DNA from: Clostridium sp. NkU-1
GTDB lineage: Bacteria > Bacillota_A > Clostridia > Lachnospirales > Lachnospiraceae
Length of the DNA stretch: 16,690 bases
Assembly (NCBI GenBank): GCA_001312405.1
Contig: BBDR01000030.1
Span: 1 to 16,690, forward strand
Direction of reading: 5' to 3'
Shown one piece after another: positions 6,936 to 15,136 of the stretch (within the stretch, counting starts at the first letter, position 1; each line of letters starts with the position of its first letter). Under the pieces are notes generated by a model. The model had not been told where the DNA came from, made no database searches, and saw only the letters and a list, made by a program, of their open reading frames with translations. Position numbers and translations under genes: made by a program.

Positions 6936-7601
6936 ATGGCGATACCAGTATTAATTATCGGTCGGAGTGGTACCGGCAAAAGTGCAAGTTTAAGAAATTG
7001 TGCAGGAAAGGATTTTGCAATGTTTAACGTCCTTAACAAGCCCCTGCCATTTAAAGGGAGGGTTCCTTCCATCAATACGGATGACTATGCGGTGATCATG
7101 AAGTCCATTTCAGGAGCTTCTCAGCGATCGTTAGTAATTGACGATGCAGGATACCTGATTACAAATCAGTTTATGCGTGGGCACAGTAACGCTGGAAAAG
7201 GAAATGGAGTATTTGCCTTATACAATGATTTGGGAGACCGATTCTGGTCATTGGTTCAGCACGTGGTGCAGCTGAAAGAGCAGGATAAGATTGTGTATTT
7301 CTTCATGCATGAAGATAAGGACGATATGGGCGACGTTAGGCCGAAGACTATTGGAAAGCTGCTTGACGAAAAGGTTTGCGTGGAAGGCATGTTTACCATT
7401 GTTTTGCGTTGCGTTATTGATGGAGACGAACATAAATTTATTACCCAATCAGTAAACGGGGCCGTTAGTAAGTCCCCCATGGGAATGTTTGATGATCTGG
7501 CGATTGATAACGATCTCCTTATGGTTGATCACACAATTAGAGAATATTACGGAATTCCAAACCCAAAGAATGTAAACAAGGAGGATTCAAAACATGATTA
7601 A
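6936..7601 (+). CDS. Phage AAA ATPase (AAA_24 / Sak4-like RecA-fold protein)
   Basis: Encodes 221 residues. Walker A is GRSGTGKS (residues 9-16) and Walker B is SLVIDDAG with Asp69-Asp70. The protein then has a conserved-looking FFMHEDKDDMGDVRPKTIGKLLDE. This fits AAA_24/Sak4-type phage ATPases, which promote single-strand annealing or recombination together with a phage ssDNA-binding protein. The next gene is a DUF669-type protein with an acidic SSB-like tail, the usual partner. ATG 6936 has AAGGAGG upstream, and the 3' end overlaps the next start by eight bases. No frameshift. Confidence 0.8.
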   Translation: MAIPVLIIGRSGTGKSASLRNCAGKDFAMFNVLNKPLPFKGRVPSINTDDYAVIMKSISGASQRSLVIDDAGYLITNQFMRGHSNAGKGNGVFALYNDLGDRFWSLVQHVVQLKEQDKIVYFFMHEDKDDMGDVRPKTIGKLLDEKVCVEGMFTIVLRCVIDGDEHKFITQSVNGAVSKSPMGMFDDLAIDNDLLMVDHTIREYYGIPNPKNVNKEDSKHD

Positions 7602-8216
7602 GAAACCAGCAGGATATGACGAGGCTCAGGCCTACACAGGGGAGTCTGTACAGCTCCCAAAGGGGAAATATATTTGTTCTATTGTTCAGGTAGCTACACA
7701 GACTTCTCAGAATGGCAATGAGCAGTTTGTAATACTTTTCGATATTGCCGAAGGGGAGCACAAGGATTTTTATAAAAAAATGTTTGAAGCAGCCAAAGCA
7801 CAAAATGGGAAAAACGCCAAATGGAAAGGTGTATTCAAGCAGAACATGGACGGTAAAGGAACGTCATGGTTAAAAGGAATCATTACCAGCATTGAACGTT
7901 CTAACAATTTTACCTTCCAGTGGGACAAGGAAGGTAATGAGAAGATGCTTGCGGGCAAAAAGTTTGGAGGGATTTTCCGCCGCCGGCAGTTTAAAGCTGA
8001 TGATGGAACCACGCCTTTTGTTACAGAGTTATGGAGGATCCGTAGCGTAGCCGGGCTTAATGAAGCAGAAATTCCGGAAGACGAGCTTCTTCCCGTAGAA
8101 GCCAGAGTGGCAGCCGCCCAAGCCCCGCAGATGCGGCACCTCCATCATTTACTGATGGTGATGGCTTTATGAGCATTCCGGAAGGAGCCGGTGATGAGGG
8201 AATTCCATTCATGTGA
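7594..8216 (+). CDS. DUF669-type ssDNA-binding-like protein, C-terminal frameshift
   Basis: The sequence as given encodes 192 residues ending at 8172. The core (LPKGKYICSIVQVATQTSQN, then FVILFDIAEGEHKDFYKKMF, then KWKGVFKQNMDG) matches DUF669-like phage proteins found next to Sak4-type ATPases and primases. The last 16 or so residues (MRHLHHLLMVMAL) are low in sense. Adding one G at 8130/8131 changes the end to DAAPPSFTDGDGFMSIPEG and then AGDEGIPFM, with a stop at 8216. That acidic tail with a terminal hydrophobic is typical of SSB-like proteins. Probably coats or handles ssDNA during phage replication. GGAGG lies ten bases upstream of ATG 7594. Confidence 0.75.
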
Positions 8217-8808
8217 CCCGGAGCTATTCCATAAAGTAAAGGAATCTGTGTCCATGCAGGCCGTTGCAGAGTATTACGGTCTTCAGGTGAATAAAAAGGG
8301 GCTGTGCTTATGCCCCTTTCACCAGGACAAGGATCCTAGCATGAAGATATATCCCAATGGAAAAGGATTTTACTGCTTTACCTGTGGTACCGGTGGGGAC
8401 CAGATAAAGTTTGCCGCCTTGTATCAAGGAATCCGTAATGAGGAAGCGGCAAAGGAGCTGGCTGCTGCTTTTCGTGTTCCAGTAACAGTACCGGTTACAT
8501 ACAGGGAGAAGCGAGAGGCAGAACGTAAGCAAAAGCGGCGACAGAATGTTGCTGCTTTTGCTAAAAGGGCAAAGCTGTATGTCCAGATGTACCGGATCCT
8601 GCTCTGTGAAGCAATCCATGAGAAAAATGAGCATTTTGCAGAAGCCCTGCAGAACATTACATACATAGAATATTTGCTTGAAAATCTGGAAGAATGTCCA
8701 GAAGAAGTTTATGGCGACAAGAAGGCGGTGATAAAAATTGGAGAAATCGAAGGACGAATTAATAACTGGTATGTACGAACTGAGCCAGACGGATCCATTT
8801 CCCGATGA
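8194..8808 (+). CDS. CHC2 zinc-finger primase-type protein
   Basis: Encodes 204 residues from ATG 8194 (GAAGGAG six bases upstream). A DnaG-type zinc-binding domain is clear: CPFHQDKDPSMKIYPNG followed by FYCFTCGTGGD, with zinc ligands near Cys40, His43, Cys61 and Cys64. The rest is helical and basic (KREAERKQKRRQNVAAFAKR) with no TOPRIM or catalytic primase domain. It may recognise the priming template and act with the DUF927 protein encoded next. It overlaps the corrected end of the DUF669 gene by 23 bases and the following gene by up to 71. Confidence 0.8.
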   Translation: MREFHSCDPELFHKVKESVSMQAVAEYYGLQVNKKGLCLCPFHQDKDPSMKIYPNGKGFYCFTCGTGGDQIKFAALYQGIRNEEAAKELAAAFRVPVTVPVTYREKREAERKQKRRQNVAAFAKRAKLYVQMYRILLCEAIHEKNEHFAEALQNITYIEYLLENLEECPEEVYGDKKAVIKIGEIEGRINNWYVRTEPDGSISR

Positions 8809-10635
8809 AGTCTTTTATCAGATTTTCGAAATAGAAGACAATGTTGAAAGAACCCAGTACATAGAGGCTTTGCGGAATGCGGCCAGGAAATTAAAGCGTG
8901 CAACAGAATTTAACAACGTATATAAGTCCTTCGTTCTTGACTATGCCCAGCGTCAGAAACAGGACGGTCAGAAGACGAAATTTACCGATCAGCCGCTGGA
9001 ACTGATATGCGGGGAATGGACGGCCAATGACTTAGGGGTGAGGGCAATCCGGTATGACAAAAACGCAATGCCGGTGCCGGCCCATGCCTGCAGCCATCCG
9101 ATCCTGCCCATAGAGATCCTGAAAAATGTGGATACGGCAGAGGAGAGAATCACCCTGGCCTATTTCAAGTCCGCATCCTGGCAGAGTATTACTGTGGATC
9201 GTAGTGTTTGCGCCAATACCAATAAAATCGTGGACGCTCTCAGTCAGTACGGAATTGAAGTAACTTCGGATAATGCAAAGAATCTGGTCCGTTATATCTC
9301 TGACTGTGTGGGACTTAATCCCCTTACTCTTAATCCCAAGAAATCAATCAACCGCCTGGGGTGGGTGGGCTCCTTCTTTACTCCTTATGCAGAGGATATC
9401 CGCTATGAGGGGGATATGGACTATGAAGCGATTTTTCGGAACGTGAGAGAAAACGGAAGCTTTGATACTTGGAAAGAACTATGCGCCGGACTAAGGAAGA
9501 ATCTCCCACTACGCATGATGATGGCCGTCAGTTTTGCTTCTGTACTTCTAGAGCCACTTAAGGTCCTTCCCTTTGTCCTTCATATATGGGGGACAACGGG
9601 AACCTGTAAGACGGTTGCTCTAATGGTTGCTATGAGTATCTGGGGCAATCCTAAGATGGGCGGGCTCGTAAAGACCATGAACATGACAAAAAAACGCCAT
9701 TATGAGAAACGCCGCCTTTTTATGCTCTATTCCTTTTGCAGGGGATGAGCTTCAAACCATTAAGGATAAATGGCAGGGTAATTTTGATCAGTTGATTTAC
9801 CAGATCACGGAAGGCGTGGACCGTGGCAGGGCTAAAGCTTATGGGGGCGTAGAGGATACAAAGACCTGGAAGAACAGCTTTATCTTCACTGGTGAGGAGC
9901 CGATCACAAAGGCCAACTCTGGTGGAGGGTCTAAAAACCGTGTCATTGAGGTAGCGATAGATGGGCCCCTGGTAGATGATGGCCATTATGTTAGTAGTGT
10001 CGTGCAGGAGCACTATGGATTTGCTGGCCGCAGGCTAGTGGAGTACATACAGGGAATTGAGACAGGAGAACTGATTGAGCGATACAGGGAACTGTTTGAG
10101 GAACTTTGCAAATTCGATACTACGGATAAGCAAGCTATGGCCATGGCATGTCTTATGTTGGCTGATGAACTGGCCGTAAAACTGTTTTTTCAAGATGAAG
10201 AATACCTGTCTGTGCAGGATGTGAAGAAATACTTGCAAAGTTCAGTAGATGTAGATGTGGCTGAAAGGGCCTATCAATCGGTTCTTAACTGGGCGGCTAA
10301 AAATCCAGTCAGATTTGAAGATCCCAAGGCTGATAATTCTCCTAATAAAGGTGAAGCGTGGGGGAAGATTGACGGGGAAGTCATGGTCATTAATAGGGAT
10401 GTTTTGCTTGACTATCTGAACCAAAATGGTTTTGATTACACCGCAGTTAGTAAAAAAATGGTCTGAAAAAGGATATTTAGTCAGGAACACACAGGGAAAA
10501 TTCATTCATAGCACAAAAGTTTATGGAATTAAATCCAGCTATATAAAATTCAATCTCCCGCAAGACGATGATAACACAGATTCGGATGGATTTATGGCTG
10601 TTGATGAAGGTCAAGGGACATTACCGTTTGTTTAA
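8738..10635 (+). pseudogene. DUF927-type phage replication helicase/primase, two frameshifts
   Basis: Three overlapping frames make one protein. The first runs 8738-9748. Removing one A from A7 at 9688-9694 joins MTKNAIMRNAAFLC to the second. Removing one A from A7 at 10452-10458 joins AVSKKWSEKGYL to the third, ending at 10635. The restored length is about 630 residues. Features are a DUF927 region, a P-loop-like WGTTGTCKTVALM (about residue 285) and SIPFAGDELQTIKDKWQG downstream. The C-terminus (YLVRNTQGKFIHSTKVYGI) resembles a small DNA-binding wing. DUF927 proteins act as phage replication helicases. The start may be TTG 8738 (GGCGGTG upstream) or ATG 8771. The possible origin lies immediately after the gene. 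Confidence 0.8.
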
Positions 10636-10639
10636 GGGG

Positions 10640-10657
10640 GTCTAACCTGTCTAACCT
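10640..10657 (+). repeat. Iteron array A: two tandem 9-bp repeats
   Basis: GTCTAACCT occurs twice in direct tandem (10640-10648, 10649-10657), five bases after the helicase stop codon. Confidence 0.7.
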
Positions 10658-10716
10658 TGGCTCAAATCATAGTTAGCCAGTAGGAAACCGCATAAAATAA
10701 GGCTTTTATATATACA

Positions 10717-10743
10717 GTCTAACCTGTCTAACTAGTCTAACCT
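10717..10743 (+). repeat. Iteron array B: three tandem 9-bp repeats
   Basis: GTCTAACCT, GTCTAACTA and GTCTAACCT begin at 10717, 10726 and 10735, exactly 9 bases apart. The middle copy departs from the 9-base unit at its last two bases. Confidence 0.7.
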
Positions 10744-10826
10744 ATTTAATAGGTCTCGTAGCGCGAGGGAAAATTGATAAGAACGAATTTTGCTTTAAAT
10801 ATATACAGTTATGCAACCGGATTTTG

Positions 10827-10917
10827 GGTTAGACGGTTAGCCCCCATGTAGAAACAAGGGTTTACAGGCTGTTTTTAGGCCGAAACGCGGTTAGTTTAGT
10901 CCTGAAAAAGGTTAGAC
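10827..10917 (-). repeat. Iteron cluster C: inverted copies
   Basis: GGTTAGAC (reverse of GTCTAACC) at 10827-10834 abuts GGTTAGCC at 10835-10842. A half copy, GGTTAG, lies at 10889-10894 and a full GGTTAGAC at 10910-10917. Orientation is opposite to arrays A and B. Confidence 0.6.
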
Positions 10918-10938
10918 CGGAAAGGAAATGGTGGTAAT

Positions 10939-11148
10939 TTGAATAAAATCAGTGCGATTGAATTTCTCATGCAGGATGCAAAAGGGGAATTTGAAAAGAT
11001 AGAAAACTATAGAGAGGTACTTGATTCCGGAGACCAGAAAAAGATCTGGGACCTGCAAAGACCCTCCAGACAACGAATCAAAGATGATCTAAAGATGGTA
11101 CGGCGATTATCACTGGAACTTGAAAAGGAGGCCGAGATCTTATGGTAA
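10939..11148 (+). CDS. Small phage protein before the RecU-like gene, unknown function
   Basis: Encodes 69 residues from TTG 10939 (GGTGG five bases upstream) or a shorter form from ATG 10969. The sequence is charged and helical: LMQDAKGEFEKIENYREVLD, then QRPSRQRIKDDLKMVRRLSL. No catalytic motif or membrane segment. It overlaps the nuclease start by seven bases, so the two are probably translationally coupled. I do not know its function. A nucleic-acid-binding accessory role is a guess from charge and context. Confidence 0.6.
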   Translation: MNKISAIEFLMQDAKGEFEKIENYREVLDSGDQKKIWDLQRPSRQRIKDDLKMVRRLSLELEKEAEILW

Positions 11149-11588
11149 GCAATAAGAAAGCAGGATCAGACTTTGAAAGAGAGTTTGCGGAGCTGTTGGC
11201 AGGTAAAGGATTCTGGGTTCATATGTTTCAGGATAACAAAAATGGACAGCCCTGTGACGTAGTGGCGGCTCGGAATGGGATTACATACCTCTTTGATTGC
11301 AAGAACTGTGAAAAGGATTATTTCCTTCTTAGCAGAATGGAAGAGAACCAGTACAATGCTATGCATCTGTTTGAACTGACTGGTAATGAGAAGGGGAAAT
11401 TTGCTTTACGATTCAGCAATCAGACAATTTATCTGATTGATTATGACCTGATCAAACATCTTCAGGGCAAAGGAATTAAGCAGATTGATGAACCAGTATG
11501 CAAAAGATATGGCAGTAACATTGATATCTGGTTGGAAAACCTTCCGGAAAGTGTAGGTGATGGGAATGCAGATAGTGATTGGCAGTGA
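11142..11588 (+). CDS. RecU-like Holliday-junction resolvase / PD-(D/E)xK nuclease
   Basis: Encodes 148 residues. The N-terminal KAGSDFEREFAELL is followed by QPCDVVAARNGITYLFDCKN. Together these supply the usual acidic residues of a PD-(D/E)xK fold: Glu14, Asp39, Asp52 and Lys54. MEENQYNAM matches the Gln motif after the core in RecU-like enzymes. RecU-type enzymes cut Holliday junctions, and phage versions resolve replication and recombination branches before packaging. AAAAGGAGG lies upstream of ATG 11142. Its end overlaps the start of the helicase gene by about 23-29 bases. Intact here. Confidence 0.75.
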   Translation: MVSNKKAGSDFEREFAELLAGKGFWVHMFQDNKNGQPCDVVAARNGITYLFDCKNCEKDYFLLSRMEENQYNAMHLFELTGNEKGKFALRFSNQTIYLIDYDLIKHLQGKGIKQIDEPVCKRYGSNIDIWLENLPESVGDGNADSDWQ

Positions 11589-12946
11589 GATGCGGATAAC
11601 AGATGCCCCGAAGGCTCTGTTTGACTGGTGCAGTGAAAATCTAGTACTGCCCAATCCGGAATACGCCAATCGTTCACGCCGGGGGCTATGGTTGGTAATA
11701 CACCGAAATATTTATGGCTATACCGGGTGGAAGGCAATGAGTTGATTGTACCGGTTGGAGTGGGAAAAAAGGTTAAGGAGTTCAAAGAGGAGAATACTCT
11801 AATCAATCAAGATTTGGCGGATAACGGACTTTTAAGCTTTGATGGAACAATTCCTCTGTATGACTATCAAGAGCCGGCAGTGATGGAAATGAGCTGTCAG
11901 AGTTGTGGAATTCTTCAAAGTCCTTGCGGATCCGGAAAGACCCAGATGGGAATAGCACTGGCAGCCAAATTATCAAGGCGGACACTGTGGATCACACACA
12001 CTCAGGACCTTCTTACCCAGTCTTATGAAAGGGCTGCACAGTACTTTGATAAAAGGACCCTGGGAAAGATTACGGCAGGAAAGGTGCATATTGGCAGTCA
12101 CATTACTTTTGCCACCGTGCAGACACTCTGTAAGCTGGACCTGGACAAGTACCGGTATTCCTGGGATGTGATTATCGTAGACGAGTGTCATCGTCTTGCC
12201 GGGACCCCTTCTAAGGTGACTATGTTCTATAAAGTTATGAACAGCCTGGCTGCCCGGCATAAATACGGATTATCAGCAACGGTTCATCGGTCGGACGGAC
12301 TGATTCAAAGTACCTTTGCTGTGATCGGAGAAATTGCCTACAGGGTTCCGGAGGAGGCTGTGCTGATAAGACCATGCAGGTGCGGATCAGTCAGAGGAAT
12401 ACAGGAATAAAGGTGAATCGGGAATGTTTGGACACGGATGGAACTCTTGCTTTTATGAAGCTGATTCCATATCTGACTGGGAGCGGTCCAAGGAATGAAA
12501 TTATTGTTAAGGATTTGAAAAGTAATGGAGAGCATTTTAACCTGATCCTTTCGGATCGACTGGAGCATTTGCAGATATTAAGAAATATGCTGCCTGCGGA
12601 GCTTAAAGGAGCCAGTGTCATGATCGATGGCAGTATGACCAGTAAGAATGCCAGGGCAGAACGGGAGCGGGCTATTGAAGACATGAGGAATGGAAAGAAG
12701 CATTTTCTATTCGCAACCTTTAGTCTGGCTAAAGAAGGCTTGGATATCCCTTGCCTTGACCGGCTGTATATGACTCTTCCTAAAAAGGATTATGCCGTTG
12801 TTACCCAGAGTGTAGGAAGGATAGCCAGAGTGTTTTCAGGGAAGGAAGATGCTGTTTGTTATGACTATGTGGATGATATCCAGTTTTGTGAGAATCAGTG
12901 GAAGCGGCGCCGGGCTCATTACAGAAAGGCAGGGTGTATTTTATGA
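11566..12946 (+). pseudogene. DEAD/DEAH-box phage helicase (superfamily 2), two frameshifts
   Basis: Three frames together form one helicase of about 460 residues. The N-terminus MQIVIGSEMRITDAPKALFD starts at ATG 11566 or 11560. Adding one G near 11694 joins GLWLGNTPKYLWLY. Adding one G near 12362 joins EEAVADKTMQVRI. The motifs are Walker A (SPCGSGKTQMG), DEAH-type Walker B (IIVDECHR), motif III (LSATVHRSDG), motif V-like (ATFSLAKEGLDIP) and motif VI (QSVGRIARVF). ATP-dependent DNA unwinding or branch migration next to a RecU-like resolvase fits replication-recombination. It overlaps the next gene by ATGA. Confidence 0.85.
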
Positions 12947-13182
12947 GTGTACGAACTGAAGAAGCAGCTGCATGGTAAAAGGTGTCTTCTGTGATGCTTA
13001 TATTTTTTTATCAGAAATATCATGGGAAACCCATGGAGCCAGGTTTATGGAATTCTGCTACAACAGATTTTGGTCAGATCATGAAAAAATATAACGGAGC
13101 CCCAATATGCGGGAGGATTATGCTTGCAACGTTTACCCAGCTTGAAGAAGAAAAGAATGGGAGGTGCGACAATGCCAGCTAA
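12943..13182 (+). pseudogene. Small phage protein, probably frameshifted, unknown function
   Basis: ATG 12943 overlaps the helicase stop as ATGA, a strong sign of a coupled gene, but reading stops after MSVRTEEAAAW. The neighbouring frame has a plausible continuation, KGVFCDAYIFLSEISWETHG, then ARFMEFCYNRF. It returns to the first frame as GQIMKKYNGAPICGRIML and ends at 13182. This needs one missing base near 12976 and one extra T near 13067-13071. The restored protein would be about 79 residues, helical. It overlaps the next start. This reconstruction is less secure than the others. Confidence 0.45.
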
Positions 13183-13333
13183 AAGAAAAGACAGTGCTCC
13201 TCAGCAGGAAAAGATTTATCTCTGCTCTATCTGCGGCAAGGAAATCCATGGGGAACACGTGTACATAGAAACCAAGAGACGAAGTAAGTCGCACATACAT
13301 TTTGAGTGTATGCCGGGAAACAGTAAAAGTTAA
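13172..13333 (+). CDS. Small zinc-finger-like protein
   Basis: Encodes 53 residues from ATG 13172, which has GGGAGGTG upstream. CSICGKEIHGEHV and HIHFECM give a C-x2-C...H-x2-C pattern (Cys18, Cys21, His43, Cys46) typical of a small zinc ribbon. The N-terminus is basic (MPAKRKDSAPQQEK). It probably binds nucleic acid or a partner protein. The exact role is unknown. It lies just before the methyltransferase leader. Confidence 0.6.
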   Translation: MPAKRKDSAPQQEKIYLCSICGKEIHGEHVYIETKRRSKSHIHFECMPGNSKS

Positions 13334-13339
13334 TATCTA

Positions 13340-13390
13340 GAAAGGAGGCCGGAGCGGTGGCCACCGTGACAGGATATCCTGGCTCCTTTC
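13340..13390 (+). promoter_or_regulatory. Structured leader of the methyltransferase gene
   Basis: GAAAGGAG (13340-13347) pairs perfectly with CTCCTTTC (13383-13390), which ends three bases before ATG 13394. Inside are two perfect 12-bp palindromes: CGGTGGCCACCG (13355-13366) and CAGGATATCCTG (13370-13381). The fold would hide the only good ribosome binding site. The ATG itself has none directly upstream. This could be translational control or protein-binding sites for autoregulation. Alternatively, translation could start at GTG 13357, eight bases after the site, if the sequence has an indel before the MRDL motif. Confidence 0.5.
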
Positions 13391-13393
13391 AAA

Positions 13394-15136
13394 ATGAGAG
13401 ATTTAATAATAGACTGCTTTGCCGGTGGCGGTGGAGCAAGCGTTGGAATAGAAATGGCTTTGGGTCGCCCGGTGGATATTGCTATCAATCATAATCCACA
13501 AGCTATCAGGATGCACAAAACGAATCACCCTGATACATTGCATTTGACAGAAGATATTTTCAAGGTTGATTTGCAAAAGTATGTAAAAGGCCGTCATGTG
13601 TCTTTGATGTGGGCTAGTCCGGACTGTACCAGTCACAGTAAGGCAAAGGGCGGCAAGCCGCGGGAAAAAGGCTTAAGAATTCTTCCATGGGCAGTATATA
13701 AACATGCGAAAGCAATTCTGCCAGATGTGATACTGATGGAGAATGTTGAGGAGATCCAACAGTGGGGACCTTTGGATAAACAGGGTTATCCCATAAAGGA
13801 GCGTAAAGGAGAAGATTACCAGAAGTTTATTACCGCAATGAAGTCCCTCAGATATGTATTTGATAGCCGGGAACTGGTAGCTGCAGATTACGGAGCGCCT
13901 ACCACAAGAAAACGGTGGTATGCAGTCTTTCGCAGAGACGGGCTGCCAATTGTCTGGCCGGAGCCTACGCACAATAAAAACGGTACAGATGGATTAAAGA
14001 AGTGGGAACCTATTTGGAAATACCTGGATTTAACAGATTTAGGTAAATCCATCTTTGGCAGAAAGAAGCCACTGGCAGATAAGACGATGAACCGGATCGC
14101 CAGGGGATTGGATAAATTTGTTTTTAATTGCCCGGAACCGTTTATTGTTCAGGTGAATCATGGGGGAGATAACTTCCGGGGACAGAGCATACATGAGCCT
14201 ATGCCCACCATAACGCAGAAGCATGGCTTTGGAACTGTGACACCGTACATTATGCAGATAGGGCAGACTGGATTTTGTACAGATCGCAATCGTTCAGTAG
14301 AAGATCCATTGAGTACAGTAGTTACAAAAAATGAACATTGCCTGATATCGCCAGTTATCACACCCTTCATTGAAAAATCTTATGGAGGCAATTACAGGGG
14401 AGCGGGCAGTAGTTTGAATGATCCGATACACACCATTACAACGGTTGACCATAATCATGTAGTCGCACCACTTTTAATCCAGTATCATTCTGAAACATCA
14501 AAGTCTAACGTGAGAGGACAGTCGGTTGATGAACCTATAATGACACTAGATACCAGTAACCGTTATGGCTTGGTGGCGGCTTTCCTTACAAAATTCTATA
14601 AATCGGGAATAGGTCAGCCTTTATGGGAACCGATACATACAATCACAACCAGTCCTGGGCATTTTGGACAAGTCAGTATTCTTGCAATCAGCAAGGAAGA
14701 ACTGTTGAAGAATGGTGTTGATGAAGAAACAGCACAGAAATGCACCTGGGTAAGCCAGTTTATCATTAAATACTACGGTGGTGATGTGTCTGGTGTAAGT
14801 TTGGAGGAACCGCTTCATACGATTGTGACAAAGGACAGATTTGCCCTGGTTACGGTCCTTGGAAATGAGTATGTGATTCTGGATATTTTTCTCCGTATGC
14901 TAAAAGCTGAGCCGGAATTGAAGCTGGGCCAGGGGTTCCCAGGAGATTATATTATTGATCATGATTATGAGGGAAAGAAATATCCGGTATCTGAACAGGT
15001 GGCACGCATTGGGAACAGCGTTGTCCCCATTGTAGCTGAAGCATTGGTTATGGCGAATTGTCCTTACCTTAAAATTGGAGAACGAATGGCGAACATGAGG
15101 ATTGATGATAGTCAGGAGCAGCTTAGATTTGCTTAG
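13394..15136 (+). CDS. C5-cytosine DNA methyltransferase (phage solo Dcm-type)
   Basis: Encodes 580 residues and transfers methyl groups from S-adenosylmethionine to cytosine C5. Motif I is DCFAGGGGAS (7-16). Motif IV is SPDCTSHS with catalytic Cys78, a PDC variant of the usual PCQ. Motif VI is ENVEEI (116-121). Motif VIII is YGAPTTRKRWYAVF (166-179). Motif X is QVARIGNSVVPIVAEAL (535-551). The target-recognition region (about 255-490) holds six repeats of the pattern S(h)-x-x-P-h-x-T-h-x-T..., for example SIHEPMPTITQKHGFGTV, SVEDPLSTVVTKNEHC and SLEEPLHTIVTKDRFAL. No restriction endonuclease gene is adjacent, so it is a solo enzyme, probably protecting phage DNA from host restriction. Intact. 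Confidence 0.93.
   Translation: MRDLIIDCFAGGGGASVGIEMALGRPVDIAINHNPQAIRMHKTNHPDTLHLTEDIFKVDLQKYVKGRHVSLMWASPDCTSHSKAKGGKPREKGLRILPWAVYKHAKAILPDVILMENVEEIQQWGPLDKQGYPIKERKGEDYQKFITAMKSLRYVFDSRELVAADYGAPTTRKRWYAVFRRDGLPIVWPEPTHNKNGTDGLKKWEPIWKYLDLTDLGKSIFGRKKPLADKTMNRIARGLDKFVFNCPEPFIVQVNHGGDNFRGQSIHEPMPTITQKHGFGTVTPYIMQIGQTGFCTDRNRSVEDPLSTVVTKNEHCLISPVITPFIEKSYGGNYRGAGSSLNDPIHTITTVDHNHVVAPLLIQYHSETSKSNVRGQSVDEPIMTLDTSNRYGLVAAFLTKFYKSGIGQPLWEPIHTITTSPGHFGQVSILAISKEELLKNGVDEETAQKCTWVSQFIIKYYGGDVSGVSLEEPLHTIVTKDRFALVTVLGNEYVILDIFLRMLKAEPELKLGQGFPGDYIIDHDYEGKKYPVSEQVARIGNSVVPIVAEALVMANCPYLKIGERMANMRIDDSQEQLRFA

Larger units (their letters stand above)
10636..10938. other. Candidate phage replication origin (iteron-rich intergenic region)
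   Basis: There is no credible gene in this 303-base gap. It holds at least five rightward GTCTAACC copies on the left, in 9-bp tandem arrays, and two clear plus several partial leftward copies on the right. Between them are an AT-rich zone, an 11-base direct repeat ATATATACAGT (10708-10718 and 10799-10809) and a hairpin (ACCTAT...ATAGGT, 10740-10754). It lies between the helicase gene and the recombination genes, a usual place for a phage origin. The binding protein is unknown, and the primase or DUF927 protein are candidates. Confidence 0.5.

Noticed and set aside
10640..10917. A CRISPR array in the GTCTAACC repeat region
   Set aside because: Units are 8-9 bases, some in direct tandem and some inverted, with no regular spacers. 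This fits iterons, not CRISPR.
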